In this document: piece by piece, positions 17,351 to 24,891 of the stretch
Layout: each line of letters opens with the position of its first letter
Position numbering within the stretch: the first letter of the stretch is position 1
Origin: CAIPAT01 sp041665605
Lineage (GTDB): Bacteria; Verrucomicrobiota; Lentisphaeria; Victivallales; Victivallaceae
DNA length: 42,823 bases
Reading direction: 5' to 3'
NCBI GenBank assembly: GCA_041665605.1
Contig: JBAYIO010000037.1
Location: 1-42,823 of the forward strand
Notes under the pieces: model-generated
What the model was told of the DNA's origin: nothing
Seen by the model: the letters and a program-made list of their open reading frames with translations, nothing else
Database searches by the model: none
Translations under genes and position numbers: made by a program

Positions 17351-20026
17351 TCATTTAACAGTTAATTTTAATGTTTTGATTTCGTGTGGTTTAAAGTACA
17401 ACTCATTATTTGGACATGCGCGTTCTTTGCTGAGTTCAAAATCCGTTTCACAAACTTTGAATTCACCGTGAAGCCGAGTTTTGACGGCCTTGCCGAGAGT
17501 TTCATAAAGGCGCACGATGATTGAATCACCAGCCTTATAGACCGCGGACAGCAGAATATTGTCAGCATCGTATTTCAGCCAGGAGTGAGACTCTGCCGGC
17601 ATTTTCCCGGAATTTGAAAGATGAACAACCGGTTTGCGGTTCATGGTCTGGCCCAACAGAACAGCCTTGCCGATTTCTGACGGGTGATGAGCGCAAAAGG
17701 CAAACTCGTATTCGTGAATTGCGTTGTCGAAAACTCCCTGCTGAGGAGTCATCATTCCGTCCGAGCAGCGGGTTCCGCTGCGTATCAGGCTGACCAGGAT
17801 GTTCTTGCCGACGAGTTGATGACCTGGCGTTCCGGTGTTTGCGACAGAAAGAGCCGCAGCCGTATCGGCGTAGCTCACCCAGTTGAGCGCGGGCCAGTCG
17901 CCTGCCGCATGCTGGTAGTCCGAACTGTTCAAAGCAAGAGCAGTATCCTCATATTCATAAGGAACTTCAAAATATGGTTTTCTGACGATTGATCCGAAGG
18001 GTACCTCATAAGTTGCGTTAGAGTATTTCGGATTCAGTTCCACTGGAAAGCGAATCTGTATCTTGGTATCATTGCCTTTCCAGTCGAGGACAAGTTTAAG
18101 TTTGAAATGATCGTGATGTTTCGGAAAGAAATATTCTTTGCGGAATGAAAGTTTCCCGAATCCAGGCCAGTAATCGCCGAGATTACCCATCACTGGTTTT
18201 TTCCCGGGCTTGACCCCGCCTTCCGTGACGACTTTGAAGAAAAGTTCTCCTTCAGCAGCTTCAATAATCTTCTCATCCTGAAACTCGGAACCGTGGAGCG
18301 GACTGAGAATTTGTTCCGCCCACATGGAGCCGTTTTCACGGCGGAAAATGATCTCACCGAAGTTCTCACCGAATACATTCTTCTTTGTCCGGCATGACTT
18401 CAACTCCACTTTCCCATCGGTGAATAAAGCTTCATAATAATCTGTTTTAAGCGAAAAAGTCTTCGGTGTCCGCACTGTCTTCTCTTTTGCGGCAGCAGCT
18501 TTCTTGAGTTTTAATCCGGTTATTCCCAATGGCTGGAGCTCTGCTTCAAAATAGACTTTCCCGCCATCGGTCTGGCAGGGAACGCCGTCAGGGACAAGGC
18601 CGGCTTCATTTTCATAGGAGATGATTTGTTTCCCGGCTGAGATATTTGGATTGAAAACAGTAATTCCGCCACCCGAAAGACGTTTCACTGCCGCACCGAT
18701 TTTTGCTTCACAGCAGGCAGTGATAGAATCGAATTTGCCGTTGATAACGGCATTGACTTTGTCCGTATGACATCCTGCCGCCGCATCATGGAACTGCGTG
18801 AGAAAAAGTTCGTCCCAGGCGGCGTCATAATCATCAGATGCGCCTGAAAGAGCGGAAATGGCTTCGGCAGTGAAAAGCAGATTTTCCGCTTTTCTAATAT
18901 TCTGCTTGACGCCAATCCTGGTCGTATAGCATCCGGAAAACACAGGATTGATCTCTCCGATGAATGTCAAAAGCGTTTCCGGGTCAATCCCGTCGGCAAA
19001 GTCCTGCACCTTGCCGAACTCTATCGGACGGCCGCCCTGACGGTTGACGGTATCCATAATCCAGAAGAAATCTTCCTGCAGCAGATCTTCTTCCGTCATA
19101 TAAACAGCCAAGGCATCGCCTTCCAGAAGCTTTAAACTTGAAATTGTCTGAGCAAGCCTTATAGCTGGAGGCACCGTTACGGGAACATTGATGGTATAAG
19201 ACGAATGGTCTATGAAACGCGAAGCGGATGTAACAATGATGTCTGAACCATCAAGACCTTTCCAGATAAACGTTTTTTTGTCAATCAGCTCTTTAGGTAC
19301 TCCGGGAAGACGTCCGCCGAATATGTAACGGTATCCGGCTTTGTCAAGCACTTGAGGCAGTTGCGCATTCATGCCGAAAGAGTCATTCATGCTTGCAATA
19401 TCGGGGACGACATCAAAATTCTCCTTGAAGTAACGGCGTCCGGCGAGCAGATTCCGCACAAACGATTCCCCTGAACAGAGATTCGAATCGGGGATACAGA
19501 ATTCGCCGAATATTTCAATATTGCCGGATTTGACATATTTGCGCAAGATTTCGAGTTTGTCCGGATGCTTTTGCAGATACATGCGCATGACTTCCGACTG
19601 ATCGAAAAAAACATGAAACTGCGGATATTTTTCGATATATGCCAGAATCAGATTGATCTGTTCTTCGCGTATTACAGCGTATTCATCGTATGTCTTATTC
19701 CAGGTAAGATCGGAGTGATGATGCGCAGTCAATACTATCTTTCCATCATCGGCATCCGCAGGCGGTCTGTGATGTTTTTCGGATGCTGGAGATTCACCAT
19801 TTTGCTTTACAAAGAACCCGCTTGCGCCGCAGCATTCAATCATGCCGTCGCTTACAAGTTCACGCAACGCGCTTTGTATTACGGAAATGCTTGCGCCGAA
19901 ATGTGTTGACATATTCCTCACCGTAGCAAGCCTGTCCCCGGGCTCAAGACTCCCGATCTTGATACATTTCCTGATCTCATCTATGACCTGCTGCCGTTTC
20001 GTCGGCTCTATGCTGAGTTTCTTCAT
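17351..20026 (-). CDS. GntR DNA-binding domain fused to GH38 alpha-mannosidase
   Basis: 891 aa with no signal peptide, so cytoplasmic. Residues 8-75 are a GntR winged helix (VIDEIRKCIKIGSLEPGDRL, then TVRNMSTHFGAS and GFFVKQ). A hydrophilic linker (76-95) leads into a GH38 catalytic domain with every key residue visible: the zinc motif H104-S-D106 in HHHSDLTWNKTYDEY, nucleophile D215 in MNDSFGMNAQLPQVL, the helical-domain phrase GCYTTRIGVKQN, and the fourth zinc ligand H413 in QFHDAAAG. C-terminal beta domains follow to 891, as in full-length GH38. One continuous frame with no sign of a frameshift. GH38 enzymes cleave alpha-mannosides. The protein may be an enzyme that binds DNA, or a regulator using the GH38 site as a sugar sensor. 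It heads a long minus-strand gene series. Confidence 0.92.
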   Translation of the reverse strand: MKKLSIEPTKRQQVIDEIRKCIKIGSLEPGDRLATVRNMSTHFGASISVIQSALRELVSDGMIECCGASGFFVKQNGESPASEKHHRPPADADDGKIVLTAHHHSDLTWNKTYDEYAVIREEQINLILAYIEKYPQFHVFFDQSEVMRMYLQKHPDKLEILRKYVKSGNIEIFGEFCIPDSNLCSGESFVRNLLAGRRYFKENFDVVPDIASMNDSFGMNAQLPQVLDKAGYRYIFGGRLPGVPKELIDKKTFIWKGLDGSDIIVTSASRFIDHSSYTINVPVTVPPAIRLAQTISSLKLLEGDALAVYMTEEDLLQEDFFWIMDTVNRQGGRPIEFGKVQDFADGIDPETLLTFIGEINPVFSGCYTTRIGVKQNIRKAENLLFTAEAISALSGASDDYDAAWDELFLTQFHDAAAGCHTDKVNAVINGKFDSITACCEAKIGAAVKRLSGGGITVFNPNISAGKQIISYENEAGLVPDGVPCQTDGGKVYFEAELQPLGITGLKLKKAAAAKEKTVRTPKTFSLKTDYYEALFTDGKVELKSCRTKKNVFGENFGEIIFRRENGSMWAEQILSPLHGSEFQDEKIIEAAEGELFFKVVTEGGVKPGKKPVMGNLGDYWPGFGKLSFRKEYFFPKHHDHFKLKLVLDWKGNDTKIQIRFPVELNPKYSNATYEVPFGSIVRKPYFEVPYEYEDTALALNSSDYQHAAGDWPALNWVSYADTAAALSVANTGTPGHQLVGKNILVSLIRSGTRCSDGMMTPQQGVFDNAIHEYEFAFCAHHPSEIGKAVLLGQTMNRKPVVHLSNSGKMPAESHSWLKYDADNILLSAVYKAGDSIIVRLYETLGKAVKTRLHGEFKVCETDFELSKERACPNNELYFKPHEIKTLKLTVK

Positions 20027-20094
20027 ATGCTTAAAATTCTCTTTATTGTTTTCTTCCTGCTACCAATCTAAAGTCTGGTCGGCTTCTTTTTACT

Positions 20095-20123
20095 ATTATA
20101 CAATGAATCTTTGAAAAAAGCAA
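20095..20123 (-). promoter_or_regulatory. Sigma70-like promoter of GntR-GH38
   Basis: On the minus strand, -35 TTGCTT (20118-20123), a 17-bp spacer, and a perfect -10 TATAAT (20095-20100). It lies about 70 bp upstream of the ATG at 20026 and is the best promoter match in this gap. Confidence 0.75.
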
Positions 20124-20130
20124 TACTTCA

Positions 20131-20162
20131 TAATACAAAATGATACAAAATAATATAAAATG
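20131..20162. repeat. Three tandem 10-bp A-tract repeats upstream of the promoter
   Basis: Three adjacent units, TAATACAAAA, TGATACAAAA and TAATATAAAA, followed by TG, run from 20131 to 20162. The period of 10 bp equals about one helical turn, so the A-tracts face the same side of the DNA. They end 7 bp from the -35 box of the GntR-GH38 promoter. They could act as an UP-like or bent-DNA activator, or as a row of half-sites for the GntR domain. Confidence 0.6.
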
Positions 20163-20304
20163 TTTTATCCGCTTCAAATATCGCCATCAAGATGCCGGTA
20201 AATTATATAATCGGACTTATGCCTTCCAGCGCTGGTATGGATCAATGCCTTATTAAGCCATTATATTTATTTACATAAAAGATTATTCGTTATTTATTTC
20301 ATGC

Positions 20305-20332
20305 TTTTCATTAGCGCCGGAAGTGCTATATT
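20305..20332 (+). promoter_or_regulatory. Possible promoter of the lipoprotein gene
   Basis: TTTTCA (20305-20310), a 16-bp spacer and TATATT (20327-20332), 44 bp before the ATG at 20377. A moderate match only. Confidence 0.4.
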
Positions 20333-20376
20333 TAAAGATATATTTGTTAATTTGTAAAAACTGAGGTCTTTAAATT

Positions 20377-20718
20377 ATGAAAATAAGGATGCCGCTTATT
20401 CTTTTGATAGCTCTGGCCGCCGCTTTCTGTGTTTCCACCAGCGGATGCGGCTACTGGACTCAATACTCCAACGTGGAGAACACGAAAAAAATGCGCGTCG
20501 GCATGACCAAACAGGAAGTGCTGGATGTAATGGGTAAACCGCTGGAAGAGGATTTCTGCTCACCCAACGTCTGGTATTATTACACCCAGACCAAATGGCA
20601 TGACGGATTTTATACACGCGATGAGTGCATGCCGGTAATGTTCAAAGACGGCAAACTGATCGGCTGGGGCAATGACTATTTCAATAAAATGTACTTCTCC
20701 AACCAGCATATAAAATAA
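20377..20718 (+). CDS. BamE/SmpA-like small lipoprotein
   Basis: 113 aa starting at an ATG with GAGGT 9 nt upstream. A lipoprotein signal peptide ends in a lipobox T-S-G-C with the lipidated Cys at residue 24. The body carries KKMRVGMTKQEVLDVMGKP, the hallmark of the SmpA/OmlA (BamE) fold, followed by WYYYTQTKWHDG and MFKDGKLIGWG, typical of the closing strands. BamE itself belongs to the outer-membrane protein assembly complex. Many single-domain relatives have unknown roles, so the complex is not claimed here. Transcribed alone, convergent with the DUF2156 gene. Confidence 0.8.
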   Translation: MKIRMPLILLIALAAAFCVSTSGCGYWTQYSNVENTKKMRVGMTKQEVLDVMGKPLEEDFCSPNVWYYYTQTKWHDGFYTRDECMPVMFKDGKLIGWGNDYFNKMYFSNQHIK

Positions 20719-20734
20719 CGTCTTCCTGACAATT

Positions 20735-20761
20735 TAACCACAGCGAATGCGTCTGCGGTTA
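20735..20761. terminator. Stem-loop between convergent genes
   Basis: TAACCaCAG (20735-20743) can pair with CTGcGGTTA (20753-20761) with one mismatch and an inner GC-GAAT-GC. It sits between the lipoprotein stop and the DUF2156 stop and partly overlaps the latter. It could serve both directions. No strong T-run. Confidence 0.35.
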
Positions 20762-21658
20762 GATTGTAATGCGGTTCAGGGTATAACGCTTGAGCATTAA
20801 TGCGGGGGCATAGGATTGTTTGGCTTTTCTCAGTCCGGGCAAACCTAAATCCTGTTCGCGGTTGATATATCTGCATCTGCCTGACAGCAGTTTCGCGGTT
20901 TCGTGATTGATAAACTGCGACGCCCCTTTGAAATCCCGGGAGGCCTTTTCAAAATGCACATCATAACTATCGCTGTTCTGGCGGCTGAAAACCGTAAACG
21001 CCACCGGCTCATCACCCACAAAAACAATCAGGCCTTCAATATCCAGCTTGTCAAAATAAGTAAATGCTTTGTGCAGCGCGGAATTTTCCTCCAGCAGAAA
21101 ATGGCTGTGTTCGAGAAAAGTATTCAGCCGGAGCGCCAGCTTCAGCGTTTCCCTGGCGGATGCGTGGGAAATCGTCACCACCCGGTGATCGGGATGCTCC
21201 CGCTCAAACTGCTTAATCAGATTGCGTTTTTTGCTAAGCTTAGCACCGCCCAGCTCAAGCAAATCGCTGGTCAGATAAATATAATCGAAATTATCTGCGG
21301 TACAGCTTACTTCAAAATATTGTTCAATATCCGAAAATGCCTGAATATACTCTTCCGGCACATCGAAAAAACTGCCGCTGGAATAGTCGCGTTCAATAAA
21401 ATAATCTGCAATTTCGGCCATTTCAGCGGGGGTAAAATACTCTCCGAGCGGCATTTGAATCGAACGTTCCTGCTCGGAAAACAATATTATCCGGTCACGG
21501 ATTATATTCCAGCGCGTTAAATAAGCCTCGCCCCAGCAGAAAAGATTATTAAAATTGCATTCGCAACTCATCCGGTTCAAAATCGCCAGGTGTTTATCGA
21601 AAACAGTTTTATCGCTGAGTTCAACCGGCTTGAATCCGGTTATGTCCAGATTGATCAT
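20759..21658 (-). CDS. DUF2156 protein (phosphatidylglycerol lysyltransferase C-domain-like)
   Basis: About 299 aa from the ATG at 21658, which has AGGA 8 nt upstream. An in-frame ATG at 21700 lacks a ribosome site and was not chosen. Features of the DUF2156/GNAT-like fold: CECNFNNLFCWGEAYLTRWN near the start, the YFEVSCTADNFDYIYLTSDLLELGGAKLSKKRN region (quoted in parts), DKLDIEGLIVFVGDEPVAF and EKASRDFKGASQFINHETAK. In characterised relatives this fold transfers aminoacyl groups to lipids or peptides, but many members are uncharacterised. No membrane segments, so cytoplasmic. Last gene of an apparent rdgB-unknown-DUF2156 operon, with a 45-bp gap upstream. Confidence 0.83.
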   Translation of the reverse strand: MINLDITGFKPVELSDKTVFDKHLAILNRMSCECNFNNLFCWGEAYLTRWNIIRDRIILFSEQERSIQMPLGEYFTPAEMAEIADYFIERDYSSGSFFDVPEEYIQAFSDIEQYFEVSCTADNFDYIYLTSDLLELGGAKLSKKRNLIKQFEREHPDHRVVTISHASARETLKLALRLNTFLEHSHFLLEENSALHKAFTYFDKLDIEGLIVFVGDEPVAFTVFSRQNSDSYDVHFEKASRDFKGASQFINHETAKLLSGRCRYINREQDLGLPGLRKAKQSYAPALMLKRYTLNRITI

Positions 21659-21703
21659 GATTTTATCCTGTATATCCTGTTTGTCCCGGTTAAACTGCAT
21701 TTT

Positions 21704-22576
21704 TTATTTGTCTAATTTAAGCGGAAGTATTAAAGTTTCAAGCTGAAATTTTTCTTCAGAATGCATAATCTGCCCGGCCGCAAGCGGTTCCGTTTCCGGA
21801 AGCTTTATCTGCCGTTTGCGCAAAATGCGGAGCTCATTCTTCACCGGCCCGTAAATGGCATTGTCAGCCGGAAACGCGGCATGACAGGTTACGATGCACG
21901 TTTCTCCGCCAACAAGCAGGCAGTTAATATCCATATCCAGCAGCAGGCAGTCTATTCCCTGAACAATCCGTTTCGCTTTAAAAGTTGCCCTGCCCTCCAG
22001 TTTTTCAGGATGGAAATTGAGTCTCAATAATTGACTGCGGAAAAGCTCCAAATCAGGCCCCCATGTGCTTCCGGCGTGAATTGTGCCGGGATAACCCCAG
22101 ATCGTTCTGCCGGCCGGTTCAAGCGTCCCCAGGTCGAAAACCATGCCCAGCAATGTTGCATCTTTCGCGGGAACGGCATTGCCTGACTCTTTAAACGTAA
22201 AAACTGTTTTACTGCTGCCGTCACGGCGGATAAATAATGTTTTGCCGTCAAGGCCCGGCGGATATTTCACGCCGTTTTCAAGACAGGAGAATTTTTCAAT
22301 TTTAAGTTCCAGCCCGGACGGCTGAGCCTCCATCACCTGAATGACAGTCAACGCTCCGGCAATTTCAAGCTGAAGATTCTTTAAAGGATTCCTGTTTGAT
22401 TCGATGCTGCCGGAGAGATAATGTTCAGCAAGATAATCAGCCTTGGCTTCACAACGGAATTTCTGTCCGGCTTTAACGCCGCGGAAAAGATCCGGCTTGA
22501 AATCTCCGCCGGCGAATATATTGCCGGCCAGACAAAATGGAGATAAAACAAGCAGCAAGGACTGTAATGCATGCAT
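21704..22576 (-). CDS. Secreted protein of unknown function
   Basis: About 290 aa. The ATG at 22576 is preferred because AAGGA lies 9 nt upstream; the ATG at 22582 would leave only 3 nt. The signal peptide (MHALQSLLLVLSPFCLAG) predicts export. The mature part is beta-rich and I do not recognise a family. Phrases such as GSTWGPDLELF, FKAKRIVQGIDCLLLDMDIN and GETCIVTCHAAFPADN are the best search handles. There is no lipobox and no transmembrane helix. It lies 22 bp downstream of rdgB and 45 bp upstream of the DUF2156 gene, so it is probably cotranscribed with both, but the context gives no function. Confidence 0.75.
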   Translation of the reverse strand: MHALQSLLLVLSPFCLAGNIFAGGDFKPDLFRGVKAGQKFRCEAKADYLAEHYLSGSIESNRNPLKNLQLEIAGALTVIQVMEAQPSGLELKIEKFSCLENGVKYPPGLDGKTLFIRRDGSSKTVFTFKESGNAVPAKDATLLGMVFDLGTLEPAGRTIWGYPGTIHAGSTWGPDLELFRSQLLRLNFHPEKLEGRATFKAKRIVQGIDCLLLDMDINCLLVGGETCIVTCHAAFPADNAIYGPVKNELRILRKRQIKLPETEPLAAGQIMHSEEKFQLETLILPLKLDK

Positions 22577-22598
22577 CAGCATATATCCTTAATTAATA

Positions 22599-23201
22599 TC
22601 AGGAAAAATCGTCGTCCAGCACCGACATTTCATCTTCAACAAACTCGATGGCTTTCTGGAACGCCCGCGCCCGGTGACTGATCTTGTTTTTTATTTCAGC
22701 ATCAAGTTCGCCGAAGGTCTGATCATAGCCGTCAGGCATGAAAATCGGATCGTAGCCGAAACCGTTGCTGCCGCGCGGTTCTCTCGTGATAACTCCGGGC
22801 ACTTCGCCCCGGAACGTTTCGATGACTTCACCGTTAATCGCAATCGCAATCACGCAGACAAACTTAGCTTTGCGGTTCGGATTGTCGCCAAGTTCGCTGA
22901 GAATACGCGCGATGCGGGCGCTGTCTGAATCCGCATAGCGCGCCGACTGGATGCCGGGCGCACCGCCCAAAGCCTCAACTTCCAGCCCTGAATCATCAGC
23001 AAATGCCGGAATATCGCAATATTTATTGGCGGCAAGCGCCTTGATGGAAGCATTTTCCTCGAAAGTAGCGCCGTTTTCCTCGATTTCCGGACATTTTTTA
23101 TATGAATTCAGCCCGACGACTTCCACGCGCTGATCTTTCAGCAGGTCGCGGTATTCATTAAGTTTATGCTCGTTACATGTTGCAGCGACAATTTGCGCCA
23201 T
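22599..23201 (-). CDS. rdgB: XTP/dITP diphosphatase (RdgB/HAM1)
   Basis: 200 aa from the ATG at 23201, which has AAAGGA about 7 nt upstream; a TTG 15 bp earlier is not needed. The enzyme hydrolyses non-canonical purine nucleoside triphosphates (XTP, dITP, ITP) to monophosphate and pyrophosphate, keeping them out of DNA and RNA. Diagnostic motifs: ATCNEHKLNEY at the start, ENASIKALAANKY, the active-site stretch FADDSGLEVEALGGAPGIQS (then ARYA), GSNGFGYDPIF and KNKISHRARAF. Length is normal for the family. First gene of a three-gene minus-strand run and divergent from tilS across 96 bp. Confidence 0.96.
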   Translation of the reverse strand: MAQIVAATCNEHKLNEYRDLLKDQRVEVVGLNSYKKCPEIEENGATFEENASIKALAANKYCDIPAFADDSGLEVEALGGAPGIQSARYADSDSARIARILSELGDNPNRKAKFVCVIAIAINGEVIETFRGEVPGVITREPRGSNGFGYDPIFMPDGYDQTFGELDAEIKNKISHRARAFQKAIEFVEDEMSVLDDDFS

Positions 23202-23246
23202 GATCTGTCCTTTCAATTTTTTTGTATTTATTCGATCATCACATAT

Positions 23247-23252
23247 ATTATA
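23247..23252 (-). promoter_or_regulatory. Likely -10 box of rdgB
   Basis: A perfect TATAAT on the minus strand 46 bp upstream of the rdgB ATG. The -35 match at the expected spacing (TGTTTG, 17 bp away) is weak. Confidence 0.45.
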
Positions 23253-23297
23253 ACCAAACGGGGATAAATCAAACAGAAGGTATGGCTTTAAAGCATT

Positions 23298-24746
23298 ATG
23301 GACTTAAATCCTGCAAAAAAGATACTTGCTCCGTTCAAAGGGTATAAAGTATATGCCGGCTTCAGCGGCGGAGCCGACAGTACGGCACTGCTGGTGATAC
23401 TGCATACTCTCTCCGCCGACCTGTCGCTGGACTTGCAGGCGGTACACTTTGAACACGGCATCCGCGGACAGGAAAGCCTTGACGATGCCGCCTGGTGCGA
23501 AGATTTCTGCCGGTTGCGCAAAATCCCTTTTACCGGAATCAATCTTGACGTTCTTTCATTGCGCCATCCCGGAGAAAATATTGAAGCTGCGGCACGCCGG
23601 CTGCGGATTCAGCAGTGGGTGGCAATGCTTGCCGGACAGGAAAAGACCGTGGTCGCGCTTGGGCATCATGCCGGCGACCTGATTGAAAACCTGTTTATCA
23701 GGCTCTGCCGCGGCTCCAATATCTCAGGCCTGACCGCGATGCGCTGCCGCGGCATTATCCACGGCATTGCCCTGGTCCGTCCCCTGCTCCACTATCACAA
23801 AGATGAACTGACCACATATCTGTGGGAAAACGACATCTGCGACTGGCGCACCGACAATTCCAATTTTGACAGCACTATTGCCCGGAATTTCTTCCGGCAT
23901 GAAATCATCCCGCTAATAAAAAATCAGCTCCCTCATGCCGAAAAAGGCTTGTTGCAGGCGGCTGAAACCATCCAGATTGATGCCGATTTCATTGAACAGG
24001 CGGCAATGGAGAGTTTCAAAATAATCCGCGGCAGCGCCTATGCGCCGCTGGCGTTCTGGACATCGCTGCACCCTGCCGTGTCCCATAGGGTCCTCCGGCT
24101 CTGGCTCTCGGCAAACTGCGACAAAGATATGATCCCTGACTACTGTCTTGGAACGCGGTTTAACGAAGCGGTGCGAAAATTTCAGGGCGAAACAACGCTG
24201 ATTCCGGTAAACTCCGAAATCGCCATCCGCATTTCCGGCAGCGACTGCTCGGTAATCAGCAACAGCGAATTGAAACTTGAGACATTGTTTGAAATACCAT
24301 GGAACTGGCAGGAATGTCCGCTGGAGTTTAAGCATGGCAGACTCACCGCCCAGACCGTGAGCCCTGACGAAAAACAGAAATACAGTGATGAATTTTCTGA
24401 TTTAAATACCGCGGTTTTCGATGCCGCCATGCTTCCTCATGTCCTGAATGTGACAGAAAGATGCGATGGCGACAGGATGACGCCGTTCGGCGCGGAATCG
24501 CCGGTAAAACTAAAGAAACTGATTACAGACCGCAAACTTTCCGCAATACAGAAAGATAATCTGCCGGTTATCAGAATCCCCGATGGCGATATCCTGTGGG
24601 TTCCGGGAGTGAGACGTTCAAGCTTTGCCCCGGTAACAGACAGCAGCGCCGGAGTCGTCATTCTGCGCTGGGAACTTTTGCCGGAACAGGACTGGGAATC
24701 CTATTCCGCCATACTCCAGCAGCCTGCCGGACTGAGGACTTCGTAA
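23298..24746 (+). CDS. tilS: tRNA(Ile)-lysidine synthase
   Basis: 482 aa. It ligates lysine to C34 of the CAU-anticodon tRNA-Ile using ATP, switching its codon from AUG to AUA. The ATP-pyrophosphatase P-loop SGGADSTALL begins at residue 23. HFEHGIRGQESLDDAAWCED, ALGHHAGDLIENLFIRLCRG and DNSNFDSTIARNFFRHEIIP are the family's catalytic-domain signatures. The C-terminal TilS domain is present (RCDGDRMTPFGAESPVKLKK, then WVPGVRRSS), so this is a long form. No good ribosome site precedes the ATG at 23298, but the N-terminus fits the family. Plus strand, divergent from rdgB. Confidence 0.96.
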   Translation: MDLNPAKKILAPFKGYKVYAGFSGGADSTALLVILHTLSADLSLDLQAVHFEHGIRGQESLDDAAWCEDFCRLRKIPFTGINLDVLSLRHPGENIEAAARRLRIQQWVAMLAGQEKTVVALGHHAGDLIENLFIRLCRGSNISGLTAMRCRGIIHGIALVRPLLHYHKDELTTYLWENDICDWRTDNSNFDSTIARNFFRHEIIPLIKNQLPHAEKGLLQAAETIQIDADFIEQAAMESFKIIRGSAYAPLAFWTSLHPAVSHRVLRLWLSANCDKDMIPDYCLGTRFNEAVRKFQGETTLIPVNSEIAIRISGSDCSVISNSELKLETLFEIPWNWQECPLEFKHGRLTAQTVSPDEKQKYSDEFSDLNTAVFDAAMLPHVLNVTERCDGDRMTPFGAESPVKLKKLITDRKLSAIQKDNLPVIRIPDGDILWVPGVRRSSFAPVTDSSAGVVILRWELLPEQDWESYSAILQQPAGLRTS

Positions 24747-24891
24747 CGAGAAAATCATCGGGCAAAGCCGAATTTTCTGACGAAAAATTGAGAATAGCAA
24801 CGCTATTTGATGTCTTTTCGACTAAAATTCCGGCAAAGTCCGGGACTTTTCGCAGTAGAAGGCATAAGTCCGACAGGCTGCCGGTGCCTGA

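Larger units (their letters stand above)
20027..20376. promoter_or_regulatory. 350-bp divergent intergenic region
   Basis: This region separates GntR-GH38 (minus) from the lipoprotein gene (plus). It holds a promoter for each gene and a set of phased repeats, listed separately. The central part (about 20163-20300) is AT-rich and shows nothing I can name. No small gene or RNA was recognised. Confidence 0.6.

Noticed and set aside
20903..21520. 205-codon plus-strand open frame
   Set aside because: Fully antisense to the DUF2156 gene and without recognisable motifs.
24825..24855. AAAGTCC-G-GGACTTT inverted repeat after tilS as a terminator
   Set aside because: The centre is a single base, so a stable hairpin loop is poor, and no T-run follows; left unassigned.
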